A stretch of 6,147 nucleotides of DNA from Halieaceae bacterium (GTDB lineage: Bacteria; Pseudomonadota; Gammaproteobacteria; Pseudomonadales; Halieaceae), in NCBI GenBank assembly GCA_018666055.1, contig JABJAS010000191.1, positions 1-6,147 on the forward strand, written 5' to 3'. Positions 1 to 5,584 of the stretch are shown here, in pieces. How positions within the stretch are numbered: position 1 is the first letter of the stretch; each line of letters opens with the position of its first letter. The position numbers and the translations under genes were made by a program. Below the pieces are notes generated by a model. That model saw only the letters and a list, made by a program, of their open reading frames with translations. It was not told the origin of the DNA and ran no database searches.

Positions 1-183
1 GACCTCCGGCATTCCTATGCTTCGATGCTGGTGAACGCAGGACACTCGCTCTACGAGGTCCAGCAAGCCCTTGGCCATTCTGATCCCAAGGTCACGATGC
101 GCTATGCCCACCTGTCGAAAGACAGCCTGCACCAGGCAGCCAACAGTGCTTCCAAACAGATCATGGCGGCAATGGGAACCTGA
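1..183 (+). CDS. Tyrosine recombinase (phage-type integrase), C-terminal fragment
   Basis: The last 60 codons of a site-specific tyrosine recombinase, with its start beyond the left edge of the window. The visible part carries the C-terminal catalytic signature: Leu-Arg-His at residues 2-4 (second catalytic Arg and the adjacent His), Leu-Gly-His at 24-26, and a Tyr at 35 in the sequence MRYAHLS, the expected nucleophile that forms the 3'-phosphotyrosine link to DNA. The reading frame ends at TGA 181-183 after a normal short tail, so the C-terminus appears intact. These enzymes integrate and excise phages and genomic islands, often at tRNA 3' ends. A truncated tRNA lies 694 bases downstream (878-922), which fits this being the integrase of the element ending there. 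XerC/D-like enzymes share these motifs, but the tRNA context favours an element integrase. Substrate specificity cannot be read from this fragment. Confidence 0.93.
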   Translation, partial: DLRHSYASMLVNAGHSLYEVQQALGHSDPKVTMRYAHLSKDSLHQAANSASKQIMAAMGT

Positions 184-195
184 TCGGCCACCACT

Positions 196-233
196 CGGGA
201 CCCTTCGGGGTTCCGGGTAATTTCTTTTTTTTT
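196..233 (+). terminator. Putative rho-independent terminator after the integrase gene
   Basis: Starting 13 bases after the integrase stop codon, CCC (201-203), a TTCG loop and GGG (208-210) form a hairpin that extends imperfectly through A200-T211 and GG(198-199)-CC(213-214) with one bulged T. It is followed after a short gap by a T-rich run, TTTC then nine T (221-233). The UUCG-type loop and the T tract are typical of intrinsic terminators. The stem is imperfect and the T run starts a few bases late, so efficiency is uncertain. Confidence 0.6.
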
Positions 234-269
234 GCGATGGCTTGTTGGGTAATTTCCTCGCAGCCCAAA

Positions 270-290
270 TATCAATGAATTCAATTGATA
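270..290. repeat. Short perfect inverted repeat in the element end
   Basis: TATCAAT (270-276) and ATTGATA (284-290) are perfect inverted 7-base arms around a 7-base spacer containing GAATTC. It lies downstream of the integrase terminator, in a stretch without genes. It could be a binding site for a dimeric protein, or chance in AT-rich DNA. Confidence 0.35.
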
Positions 291-645
291 GAGGCTGGCC
301 AATAGTCTGTATTTTTGGATGCGACTCGAGGCTCACAAAAGCGCCCATGGCATGAACACAACTGAAACCCTGCTTGTCCGCAATACCACACGGTTGCTCA
401 ATCTGAGCCGAATAACAGAAGAGGCAAATACCTCCACTGAACGAGAGTAACTACCCTATTTTCGATATTTTTCTTAGGCTTACAGTCAGCACGACTTCCT
501 CTCAGCCCGTGATACCTCGATGAGCCCTATAAGGTTGTGACAGCAATGGGTAGATGAGCCCCCCATATACCCCTCGTGAGAGCACCCTGCTCTGATATTT
601 CGCCCCAACAATTTTTTAAAATTCTGTTAGAGCTTCTCCACCTTG

Positions 646-794
646 GAGTTCGATTAAGCACACATATCTGCAATCTAAGTGCGCGATCAACTTTCGGTGC
701 GAGTTCGGTTTTCAGTTGAGAAATGACTTATAGCTCTTGAGGTTACACGGCTTGATGCGAACTCATAGGGTACGACGGTTCGGTATAGGTTCGG
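646..794. repeat. Cluster of GTTCG-containing short repeats next to the attachment site
   Basis: GAGTTCG occurs at 646-652 and 701-707, GGTTCGG at 777-783 and 788-794, and the inverted form CGAACTC at 758-764. Five copies of the GTTCG core, counting both strands, fall within about 150 bases and stop about 84 bases before the tRNA-derived site. This spacing resembles recombinase arm-type sites, but the repeats are short and degenerate, so the functional reading is tentative. Confidence 0.35.
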
Positions 795-877
795 ACGAGT
801 GCAAATAGAAAATCAGCACCCAGAGAAGACCTTACGATTCTTCCTCTTATAAGGCTCTAGCCCGACTCTCCCCCATC

Positions 878-922
878 CTCATAATCGATTGGTCGTAGGT
901 TCAAGTCCTACTGGGCCCACCA
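878..922 (+). other. Truncated tRNA 3' half with CCA: probable attachment site (att) of the integrated element
   Basis: The sequence folds as the 3' part of a tRNA. It has an anticodon loop CTCATAA (878-884, anticodon CAT at 880-882), the 3' anticodon strand TCGAT (885-889), a 5-base variable loop, a perfect 5-bp T stem GTAGG/CCTAC (895-899 with 907-911) around the loop TTCAAGT, the acceptor 3' strand TGGGCCC (912-918), discriminator A and encoded CCA (920-922). The 5' half is absent. All five bases at 873-877 fail to pair with the anticodon strand, and no GGGCCCA acceptor strand or D arm lies upstream. The break at the anticodon loop matches the usual crossover zone of tRNA-integrating elements. 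From memory, the variable loop and T arm resemble gammaproteobacterial tRNA-Ile2(CAU); elongator tRNA-Met is the alternative. The intact, functional tRNA is expected at the other element end, left of the window. Confidence 0.8.
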
Positions 923-1434
923 CTCTCATTCAAATCGCAGCAGACACAACCGTCCTACTCCCGCAATTATATTTTCCGCACTTCAAACTGACTTTCTATA
1001 AACATTGCCTCACGTCGCTGCAGACGCTGCGGAGCTCTTTTCGCTGAGGAGGAGTCCACGAGTTCGCAGTCAATCAGCAGGGAAGCCACTGAAAAAACCA
1101 TGGCATGGACTACTGCGGGCTCTCGTTCAGGAATGGCCGGATATGAATTGCTCGATCAACTCAGCGAGCAATTTTTCAGGCCTGCAGGCGGGTATGTCGC
1201 CAATTTCTCTAGTTCAGTTAGCAGGATCAGTCAGGAAATTTAATCTCAACAGGCCCTTTATTCTTCCTATACTTCTGGGCCTAAAGGTCATAACTCAGGA
1301 GCTGGCGCACACGCTGAGGTACGCCCTAGCGTGTTGCGCAGTGGTGTGCAGAAGATGATTTTCCTGACGCTGTATCCGTCGGGGTACATGCGACGCTGAA
1401 AGGCAATCGCCGGAGCTCTAGCCGTCCACTCAAT
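923..1434. other. Chromosomal flank without a recognisable gene
   Basis: About 510 bases lie between the tRNA fragment and the end of the - strand cluster. A TTG-initiated open frame of 117 codons runs over 1005-1358 on the + strand. It shows no family motif, has no Shine-Dalgarno sequence before it and contains the hairpin at 1146-1176, so it is not called as a gene. No T-run terminator for the - strand operon is evident just beyond 1435. A 6-base inverted repeat AGGCCC/GGGCCT (1251-1256 and 1277-1282) has a 20-base loop and no clear role. Confidence 0.5.
1146..1176 (+). terminator. Terminator-like hairpin with T run
   Basis: AATTGCTCG (1146-1154) and CGAGCAATT (1165-1173) pair perfectly over 9 bp around a 10-base loop. 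On the + strand a run of five T (1172-1176) overlaps the end of the stem. This has the shape of an intrinsic terminator for rightward transcription, perhaps once serving the tRNA gene whose 3' end lies 220 bases upstream. The stem is not especially GC-rich, so termination strength is uncertain. Confidence 0.45.
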
Positions 1435-1953
1435 TCAACTGCCTAGTTCAAAAAAAGGCTGCTGCTGGGTCAGTAGATGCTCGCTGCTGATGGCATCCTC
1501 CAGTGTGACTCTCACTTGATAGCTCAATTCACGATCGTCGGCGTGGAAAAGTGAAGTGCTGAACCGCATCTGGCAGTGCGGTTCCGGCATACTAAAGATC
1601 AACATCGCCGTGACCTGAGGTACGGCTGGGCCCGCATCCTCGTAGTGAATTTCTGGTTGGAGCCTTAAGTCCAGGAGCGCCATTGGGTTATCCGCGCACT
1701 GCATTGTTATCCCTACCCGAACTGTGTCTGCAGTTTGTTGTTGTTGGGCCTCATAGGTATCGAGTTTCACTGCGTGACCAGTCAGGTAAGGCGCCGAGAA
1801 CAATACGGCGCTCGGTATTCCCATAACGACATAAGCTTTGCCATCCACCAAGCGTACGGACCCCATTTGCTGGGGTATGAGATGAGCTAACGCGGCGTGG
1901 GTTGCGAATACGCACACTAATGCAGAGGCGCTTAGAGCGAACCGGATACGCAT
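1435..1953 (-). CDS. Small secreted protein with predicted mature N-terminal histidine, function unknown
   Basis: A 172-residue protein starting with a clear signal peptide: Arg at 2 and 4, a hydrophobic stretch over about 5-22, and an AxA-type site with predicted cleavage after A21-L22-A23. The mature protein would begin with His24 (HLIPQQMG), a feature shared with copper proteins such as CopC and LPMO-type enzymes that use an N-terminal histidine. Whether this protein binds metal is inference. Two cysteines (86 and 127) remain after processing and could form a disulfide. The segment GSVRLVDGKAYVVMGIP resembles, from memory, small secreted proteins of marine gammaproteobacteria found near EF-hand genes, but I cannot name a family. 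The gene is the last of the cluster; its start lies 22 bases inside the YHYH gene and has no good Shine-Dalgarno sequence, pointing to translational coupling. Confidence 0.8.
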   Translation of the reverse strand: MRIRFALSASALVCVFATHAALAHLIPQQMGSVRLVDGKAYVVMGIPSAVLFSAPYLTGHAVKLDTYEAQQQQTADTVRVGITMQCADNPMALLDLRLQPEIHYEDAGPAVPQVTAMLIFSMPEPHCQMRFSTSLFHADDRELSYQVRVTLEDAISSEHLLTQQQPFFELGS

Positions 1954-3383
1954 CTTTGAAAATAGGGATAGGTGTCGGTGGCGTAGTAATGATAAATGCC
2001 TGCTGGAAAATCAGGCGTGACGCCAAAACGACCATTGCATTCATCGAGATCGCCCGAGCCGGCCTGATATTCCCAATCCTCGGTGAAAGTCCCCAGTTCA
2101 TAGAGATCAGTGGAGGGTCGATCAGCGGGCGGGTCATCGCGTAATTGGTAGCTCGAAGTGATGACTCGGATATCGGAATCCGCGCTATCCGGATCGTCAT
2201 ACCCCCAGCGTGCATAGATAGGAAAGCCATCCGAAGCCCAGCCAATCAGGACCATATCGTTACCTGTTGCGCCCAGTTTATTGAGGAAGCCCTCGGGCAT
2301 GCCATGGTAATGATAGGCCCCTCCAGGCTGCACATGGGCGTTGTTCTCGTCGTCGCCAAAGTCAAAATGTGACTGGCCAAGCGCCTCGATATGCCAATCT
2401 CCTCTGGGGTTGCTCAGGCTACAGTTATTGGCACTGAAACAGGATCCCGCTGTGCCTGGATCAATCTTGACACCATTGAGCACATAGCCAGATGGACCGG
2501 ATGGGCCTCCGAGGTAGGTGGGTGCGCCAGCGAGACTCGGTGCAAGGGTAAACGTCTCCCGCACATCCTGTGCCGAGATTGCGTTAGGGTTATTTGGATT
2601 TGGGAATTCGCCTACTTCATGATCGGGGATCCCATTGGCTACGAGGTCTCGATCAGAAGTGCCACAACTCCAACTGGCATTGCTGGCGATGTTAAGGGAC
2701 GGCTGGTTATTTTCTGTGATGTCCGCGTAATAACAGCCGACAGGATCTGTTCTGCCTGCGATGGGCGTCACGGTATCGTAGTCATTGACCGACTGAATCT
2801 GAAATCCTTGAGAAGCCACATTCCAAGCCAATACGATCGTCAACAATTCATCGTCAGGAAGCTTGAGGTTTTCGATGATAAGTTGCTCCTCTTGCTCCTC
2901 TACTCGCACCGATGCGCCCTGCAAGCTGGGCGAGTTTTCCTCAGGGTAGAAGGACTCGGGTAAACCCACTACTGTGAACTGGTGAGAGTCTTCCGTTATG
3001 TTCCCAGTGTTCGAAATCGCTCGAGCCGTCAACGTATGAGTGCCTTTGGCCATCAGGCCATAGTTCCAGGTTTGTCCGAAACCCGAGTTCAGGGAATTGG
3101 CAACATCGGGGTTGGCATTTTCGACGTCTTTGCGCTCCCCTCCGTAGGGCACCGTAAAAGCGAACTGACCATCTATAAAGATCTCAATGGTAGAGATGCC
3201 CTCTGAGGCGATGGCCCAACCCCTGATGTTGGATATGCCCGAGGCGACCTCACCATCGACCGGTTCTTCCAGCACCACCTTGAGGTCTTGCGCTGCAACC
3301 GTGAAGCAGCTCAGCGCCAGCCACAATAATCCCAAATATCTGAGTGCACCTGATTTGGGGTGCCGAGGCCAAAGTCGTGCCAT
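1932..3383 (-). CDS. Secreted YHYH-domain protein with N-terminal Ig-like domain
   Basis: A 483-residue exported protein. The signal peptide covers about residues 1-31 (basic start, hydrophobic 15-24, cleavage predicted after V29-A30-A31). Residues about 35-140 look like a bacterial Ig-like domain (EEPVDGEVASGISNIRGWAI, and a THTLTARAISNTGN strand). The C-terminal half carries the YHYH domain (Pfam PF14240): HVQPGGAYHYHGMPEGF at 350-366 with Tyr-His-Tyr-His at 357-360, GWASDGFPIYARWGYDD at 381-397, and a closing GIYHYYATDTYPYFQRC at 462-478. The domain has no established biochemical role that I know of; its conserved His and Tyr suggest metal or ligand binding, which is inference. The ATG at 3383 was chosen because it gives the signal peptide and follows the promoter-like motif at 3424-3452. 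The frame stays open to 3602, but that extension is basic, lacks an export signal and overlaps the upstream gene. Confidence 0.9.
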   Translation of the reverse strand: MARLWPRHPKSGALRYLGLLWLALSCFTVAAQDLKVVLEEPVDGEVASGISNIRGWAIASEGISTIEIFIDGQFAFTVPYGGERKDVENANPDVANSLNSGFGQTWNYGLMAKGTHTLTARAISNTGNITEDSHQFTVVGLPESFYPEENSPSLQGASVRVEEQEEQLIIENLKLPDDELLTIVLAWNVASQGFQIQSVNDYDTVTPIAGRTDPVGCYYADITENNQPSLNIASNASWSCGTSDRDLVANGIPDHEVGEFPNPNNPNAISAQDVRETFTLAPSLAGAPTYLGGPSGPSGYVLNGVKIDPGTAGSCFSANNCSLSNPRGDWHIEALGQSHFDFGDDENNAHVQPGGAYHYHGMPEGFLNKLGATGNDMVLIGWASDGFPIYARWGYDDPDSADSDIRVITSSYQLRDDPPADRPSTDLYELGTFTEDWEYQAGSGDLDECNGRFGVTPDFPAGIYHYYATDTYPYFQRCVSGSL

Positions 3384-3423
3384 GAGTTTCTCTTGTTTAA
3401 GCGCTAAGCCGCCATTGAGTCTT

Positions 3424-3452
3424 ATACGAATGGTTCGCGCAAACCCGTCGCA
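3424..3452 (-). promoter_or_regulatory. Predicted ECF sigma promoter of the YHYH gene
   Basis: Read on the - strand, TGCGACGGGTTT (3452-3441) is followed by 12 variable bases and CGTAT (3428-3424), then AA. The same 12 bases, same spacing and same CGTAT occur before the EF-hand gene (5585-5613). The CGTAT box lies 40 bases before the ATG at 3383. The two-box layout, with a GC-rich upstream element and a CGT-type downstream element, fits an ECF sigma promoter, and the cluster encodes one ECF sigma factor. The assignment to that sigma factor is inferred. Confidence 0.7.
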
Positions 3453-3576
3453 AGAACTGGCGTAAAAAAACGATAAGTCCGGCAAACAGCGCACCGCTAC
3501 CCACGGTAGTCTCTCTTGGTCCGACGCTGCGCAGTCACTGGACCTTTTTTCCAATGGAGTGGCTAGCTTCCTCGGA

Positions 3577-4080
3577 CTACGGCGGCGGGCTTCGCCGTTC
3601 ACCCGCCCCTAATTCATCGTGACGTCTCCCTTCATGATTATTGTGAGGGGGACGCCGTGGCTTACTCTCCATCAGCATACGTCGCAGCACCGCCACCCGC
3701 TGTGGCGGGGTGAGTGCGGGCAAAATGGACTCCAGTGAAGTCTGTAGCACCGATTGATATTCCATTTGTTTTGCCTGTCGTGCTAAGAGGATTCGCTCGA
3801 GTTCTTTGGAGTCGAGAGTCGGAGATTGAACGATCTCCATTAGGGCTTTATCAATCGTCCTCGTTTCCTGGCGAAGCACACGCACCACGGGCTTTTGTTG
3901 ATCGAGAATTCGTTTAACCGCTGCGCGACTCGGCTCATCAAGCTCTCCCGTTGCCCAGTGCATGGGAGGTGGATTGCGACGGGCATGACTGAACCAATCC
4001 CCCAATAACGCCCCGATGAAGATGAGGTTGATGGCCAATGAGGCGATAAGCCATTTGTTCGTATTCATGCCGTTATTCAT
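3577..4080 (-). CDS. Membrane-anchored periplasmic sensor, Metal_resist/CnrX/CpxP-like
   Basis: A 167-residue protein with one N-terminal hydrophobic segment (about 9-27, WLIASLAINLIFIGALLGDW) acting as membrane anchor or uncleaved signal, followed by a helical periplasmic domain rich in charged residues (about 48-140). It contains LTPPQR at 123-128, like the LTxxQ motif of Spy/CpxP/ZraP-type proteins. The helical hairpin layout matches the 'periplasmic heavy metal sensor' family (Metal_resist, PF13801), whose member CnrX senses Ni/Co and controls an anti-sigma/sigma pair. The C-tail is Pro, Arg and His rich (PPHNNHEGRRHDE, 144-156) and could bind metal. The start at 4080 has AAGGTG 7 bases upstream and overlaps the anti-sigma-like gene by 8 bases. 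Position directly after sigma and anti-sigma genes supports a sensing or modulating role. The ligand is unknown. Confidence 0.82.
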   Translation of the reverse strand: MNNGMNTNKWLIASLAINLIFIGALLGDWFSHARRNPPPMHWATGELDEPSRAAVKRILDQQKPVVRVLRQETRTIDKALMEIVQSPTLDSKELERILLARQAKQMEYQSVLQTSLESILPALTPPQRVAVLRRMLMESKPRRPPHNNHEGRRHDELGAGERRSPPP

Positions 4081-4522
4081 CGGAGAGCACCTTCATAGGT
4101 GAATTGAAAATCAGGAACTCAGCTTCAGACCAATCGTCTGAGGGCGGCTCTCCCGACAGACCCCAAATAAATCCCAGCGCCAGGGGTGCCGCCGCGAGCG
4201 CGGCTTGTCGCCAGCCCAGCAAGCCCGATAGAAAAATCGCAGCCAGTTGATTAGCCCAGTGCTGCTTTGGTTGTGTTTGGGCCGGTAGCGACCCGACCAA
4301 GATGTCAGTGTGGTTAATGACTTCTGGCTGCCACTCATCAAGCAGATCATCCAGTTGGCTGGCCGTTTCGCGTAATGCCTGTAACTCTGGTGACCGGGCC
4401 AGCAGTTGCAGCAGGTCACCTCGCTCTTCTTCGGGCCATCGTTCAGGCTCAGCGCCGTAGGCATTTAAAATTTCTTTTGCCCGGGTTAGGGAAAGCGGCG
4501 GTTGTGATGGGGATCGTTTCAT
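4073..4522 (-). CDS. Probable anti-sigma factor, single-pass membrane protein
   Basis: A 149-residue protein with a hydrophilic, helical N-terminal part (1-100) and a single transmembrane segment at about 105-123 (AALAAAPLALGFIWGLSG), leaving a periplasmic tail of about 25 residues. The N-terminal pattern LTRAKEILNAYGAEPERWPEEE (12-33) followed by leucine-rich helices (LLQLLARSPELQALRE) resembles small anti-sigma-like proteins found after ECF sigma genes. There is no zinc-binding HxxxCxxC motif, so it is not a ZAS-type anti-sigma factor. The gene starts inside the sigma gene (ATGA, 4-base overlap) with a strong GGAGG 7 bases ahead of the ATG. This architecture and position match the role of CnrY: holding the sigma factor at the membrane until the periplasmic sensor signals. 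The role is inferred; the topology is visible. Confidence 0.78.
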   Translation of the reverse strand: MKRSPSQPPLSLTRAKEILNAYGAEPERWPEEERGDLLQLLARSPELQALRETASQLDDLLDEWQPEVINHTDILVGSLPAQTQPKQHWANQLAAIFLSGLLGWRQAALAAAPLALGFIWGLSGEPPSDDWSEAEFLIFNSPMKVLSDE

Positions 4523-5055
4523 GACGACGCCTCCAGAGTAGTTTTGATTTGCTGGCGCGCGCGCACCAGGAGTGACTCAAGTGCTCTTAGTGAAATGCCC
4601 ATGATCTCGGCAACTTCGCGGTTGGATAAGCTCTGGTAGTAGGTGAGTACCAATGCCGTGCGATGCCGCTCGCTCAAACTAGCGATTGCCTTGGCTACCC
4701 TATCCTGAGAATCCAGTGTCTCCAGGACCTGTTCAGCAGTCTCTCTGGCTGTTAGCGCAGACTCTAATGCCGGGGCAAGCGGCACCTCGCGCTCCTGACG
4801 CCTGAGCCTATCGACGCAGAGATTATGGGCGATGCGATGTAGCCAAGTGGATAGTCGGGCTCGTTCAGCGTTGTAATCACCGGCTTTCTGCCAAGCGCGC
4901 GTCAGCGTCTCTTGCACGATTTCTTCGGCGTGTGATTGCTGTGCGAGGAGCCTCACCGCAAACCGTTGCAGTGCCGGTGCGTGTTGTTCCACCAGCATAG
5001 CAAAGGCCTCGCGATCACCGTGCGAGACCTGCTCCATCAGCGCGCCATCATCCAT
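4519..5055 (-). CDS. RNA polymerase ECF sigma factor (sigma-70 family, RpoE-like)
   Basis: A 178-residue protein with the two-domain ECF layout. Region 2 spans about 8-88, with AEEIVQETLTRAWQ (43-56) and the -10-binding stretch LSTWLHRIAHNLCVDRLRR (68-86). Region 4 spans about 120-172, with a helix-turn-helix in SNREVAEIMGISLRALESLL (144-163) that would read the -35 element. There is no region 1 or 3, and the length is normal for the family. It starts 17 bases after the EF-hand stop with no clear Shine-Dalgarno sequence, so translation may depend on ribosomes finishing the upstream gene. The next gene overlaps its stop by 4 bases. It should direct transcription from the paired motifs at 5585-5613 and 3424-3452, making it autoregulatory. 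The exact ECF group cannot be assigned by eye; a CnrH-like role is inferred from the sensor gene. Confidence 0.95.
   Translation of the reverse strand: MDDGALMEQVSHGDREAFAMLVEQHAPALQRFAVRLLAQQSHAEEIVQETLTRAWQKAGDYNAERARLSTWLHRIAHNLCVDRLRRQEREVPLAPALESALTARETAEQVLETLDSQDRVAKAIASLSERHRTALVLTYYQSLSNREVAEIMGISLRALESLLVRARQQIKTTLEASS
4530..4534 (-). promoter_or_regulatory. Strong ribosome binding site of the anti-sigma gene
   Basis: GGAGG on the - strand lies within the end of the sigma gene, 7 bases before the ATG at 4522. It fixes this start over later ones. It is stronger than anything ahead of the sigma start at 5055, which would favour making at least as much anti-sigma protein as sigma factor. 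Confidence 0.7.
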
Positions 5056-5072
5056 CTTTATGATTGGAGCGC

Positions 5073-5537
5073 TTAATCCTGCGGGCGTCTGCGATTCTTC
5101 TGTGCTGCTGCCAATTCATCGGGTGAAAGATACCCATCGCCGTTGATATCCAGCATTTCAAAAGCGACCTGTTTGCGTTCCTCAGGGGTCACAAATCCAT
5201 CGTCATTGATATCGGCTTGTTCAAATCGCGCTTCTGCCTTGGCTTTGACCGCTTCTAGGTGCGCGTTTAACTGGGCTTCCATCTCAGCGCGACTGATATT
5301 GCCGTCACCATCCGCATCTGCCTCGTCCAGCCTGTCGGCGCCGCGGCGTTTGTCTGGCGACTGGAACTCCTCAAAGCTAATAAGGCCGTCGCCGTCGGTG
5401 TCCATTGCACGCATCATCTGTAGTGGCGACGGTCTTTTATCCCCATTATTATGCGGCCCGTCATGGTGACCGATGACGGGTTGCGCAACTAAAAAAAGTA
5501 CACTGAGCATTGAGGTGGTCATTAACGTCTTGGTCAT
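5073..5537 (-). CDS. Secreted four-EF-hand protein
   Basis: A 154-residue exported protein. The signal peptide covers about 1-23 (hydrophobic 8-19, predicted cleavage after V21-I22-G23), so the mature protein would begin with HHDGPHNN, a possible metal-binding tip. Four canonical 12-residue calcium loops follow: D46-E57 (DTDGDGLISFEE), D74-E85 (DADGDGNISRAE), D109-E120 (DINDDGFVTPEE) and D130-E141 (DINGDGYLSPDE). Each has acidic or Asn residues at loop positions 1, 3 and 5, Gly at 6 and Glu at 12, so all four should bind Ca2+. The ATG at 5537 was chosen for the signal peptide and for AGGGAG 7 bases upstream; the frame is open to 5654, but that part has no export signal. It is the first gene of the sigma operon and follows a predicted ECF promoter. 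Its role may be calcium buffering or sensing in the periplasm, which is inferred. Confidence 0.92.
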   Translation of the reverse strand: MTKTLMTTSMLSVLFLVAQPVIGHHDGPHNNGDKRPSPLQMMRAMDTDGDGLISFEEFQSPDKRRGADRLDEADADGDGNISRAEMEAQLNAHLEAVKAKAEARFEQADINDDGFVTPEERKQVAFEMLDINGDGYLSPDELAAAQKNRRRPQD

Positions 5538-5544
5538 CGTTTCT

Positions 5545-5550
5545 CTCCCT
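5545..5550 (-). promoter_or_regulatory. Ribosome binding site of the EF-hand gene
   Basis: AGGGAG on the - strand, 7 bases before the ATG at 5537. It decides this start over the upstream in-frame ATG at 5654. Confidence 0.75.
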
Positions 5551-5557
5551 GAAAACG

Positions 5558-5574
5558 GCGCATCAAAATTGCGC
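5558..5574. repeat. Small inverted repeat in the EF-hand leader
   Basis: GCGCA (5558-5562) and TGCGC (5570-5574) pair around a 7-base AT-rich loop, between the predicted promoter and the ribosome binding site. In the transcript it would form a 5-bp hairpin just upstream of AGGGAG. It may stabilise the leader or be a chance structure. Confidence 0.3.
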
Positions 5575-5584
5575 TTCAACATTG

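Larger units (their letters stand above)
184..877. other. Gene-poor terminal segment of the integrated element
   Basis: Between the integrase stop and the tRNA fragment no frame gives a convincing protein. The longest + strand ATG frame inside it (319-450, 43 codons) has no Shine-Dalgarno sequence and no recognisable motif. The segment contains the terminator at 196-233, the inverted repeat at 270-290, a 10-base direct repeat GGGTAATTTC (215-224 and 247-256), a 9-base direct repeat GATGAGCCC (519-527 and 553-561), and a cluster of GTTCG-containing repeats between 646 and 794. Repeats of this kind next to an attachment site may be integrase or excisionase arm-binding sites, but this is inference. 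Confidence 0.5.

Noticed and set aside
319..450. Small + strand ATG frame of 43 codons in the element end, considered as an excisionase
   Set aside because: No Shine-Dalgarno sequence, no helix-turn-helix or winged-helix pattern, and a Thr/Asn-rich composition without family resemblance.
846..922. Complete tRNA gene
   Set aside because: No 5' acceptor strand complementary to TGGGCCC, no D arm, and the 5' anticodon strand cannot pair; only the 3' half is present.
1005..1358. Open + strand frame of 117 codons starting at TTG
   Set aside because: No ribosome binding site, rare start codon, no recognisable motif or domain, and a terminator-like hairpin lies inside it.
1751..3465. Several open frames opposite or overlapping the YHYH and neighbouring genes
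   Set aside because: They are antisense or frame-shifted readings of genes with clear domains, with no ribosome sites or family motifs of their own.
3464..3490. T run on the - strand preceded by a weak hairpin, considered as a terminator between the sensor and YHYH genes
   Set aside because: The only clean stem is 4 bp and lies more than 10 bases from the T run, so it does not meet the usual form of an intrinsic terminator, though partial attenuation cannot be excluded.
3384..3602. N-terminal extension of the YHYH gene by 73 codons to an ATG at 3602
   Set aside because: It overlaps the sensor gene, contains the predicted promoter, is basic and has no signal peptide, whereas the ATG at 3383 gives a proper export signal.
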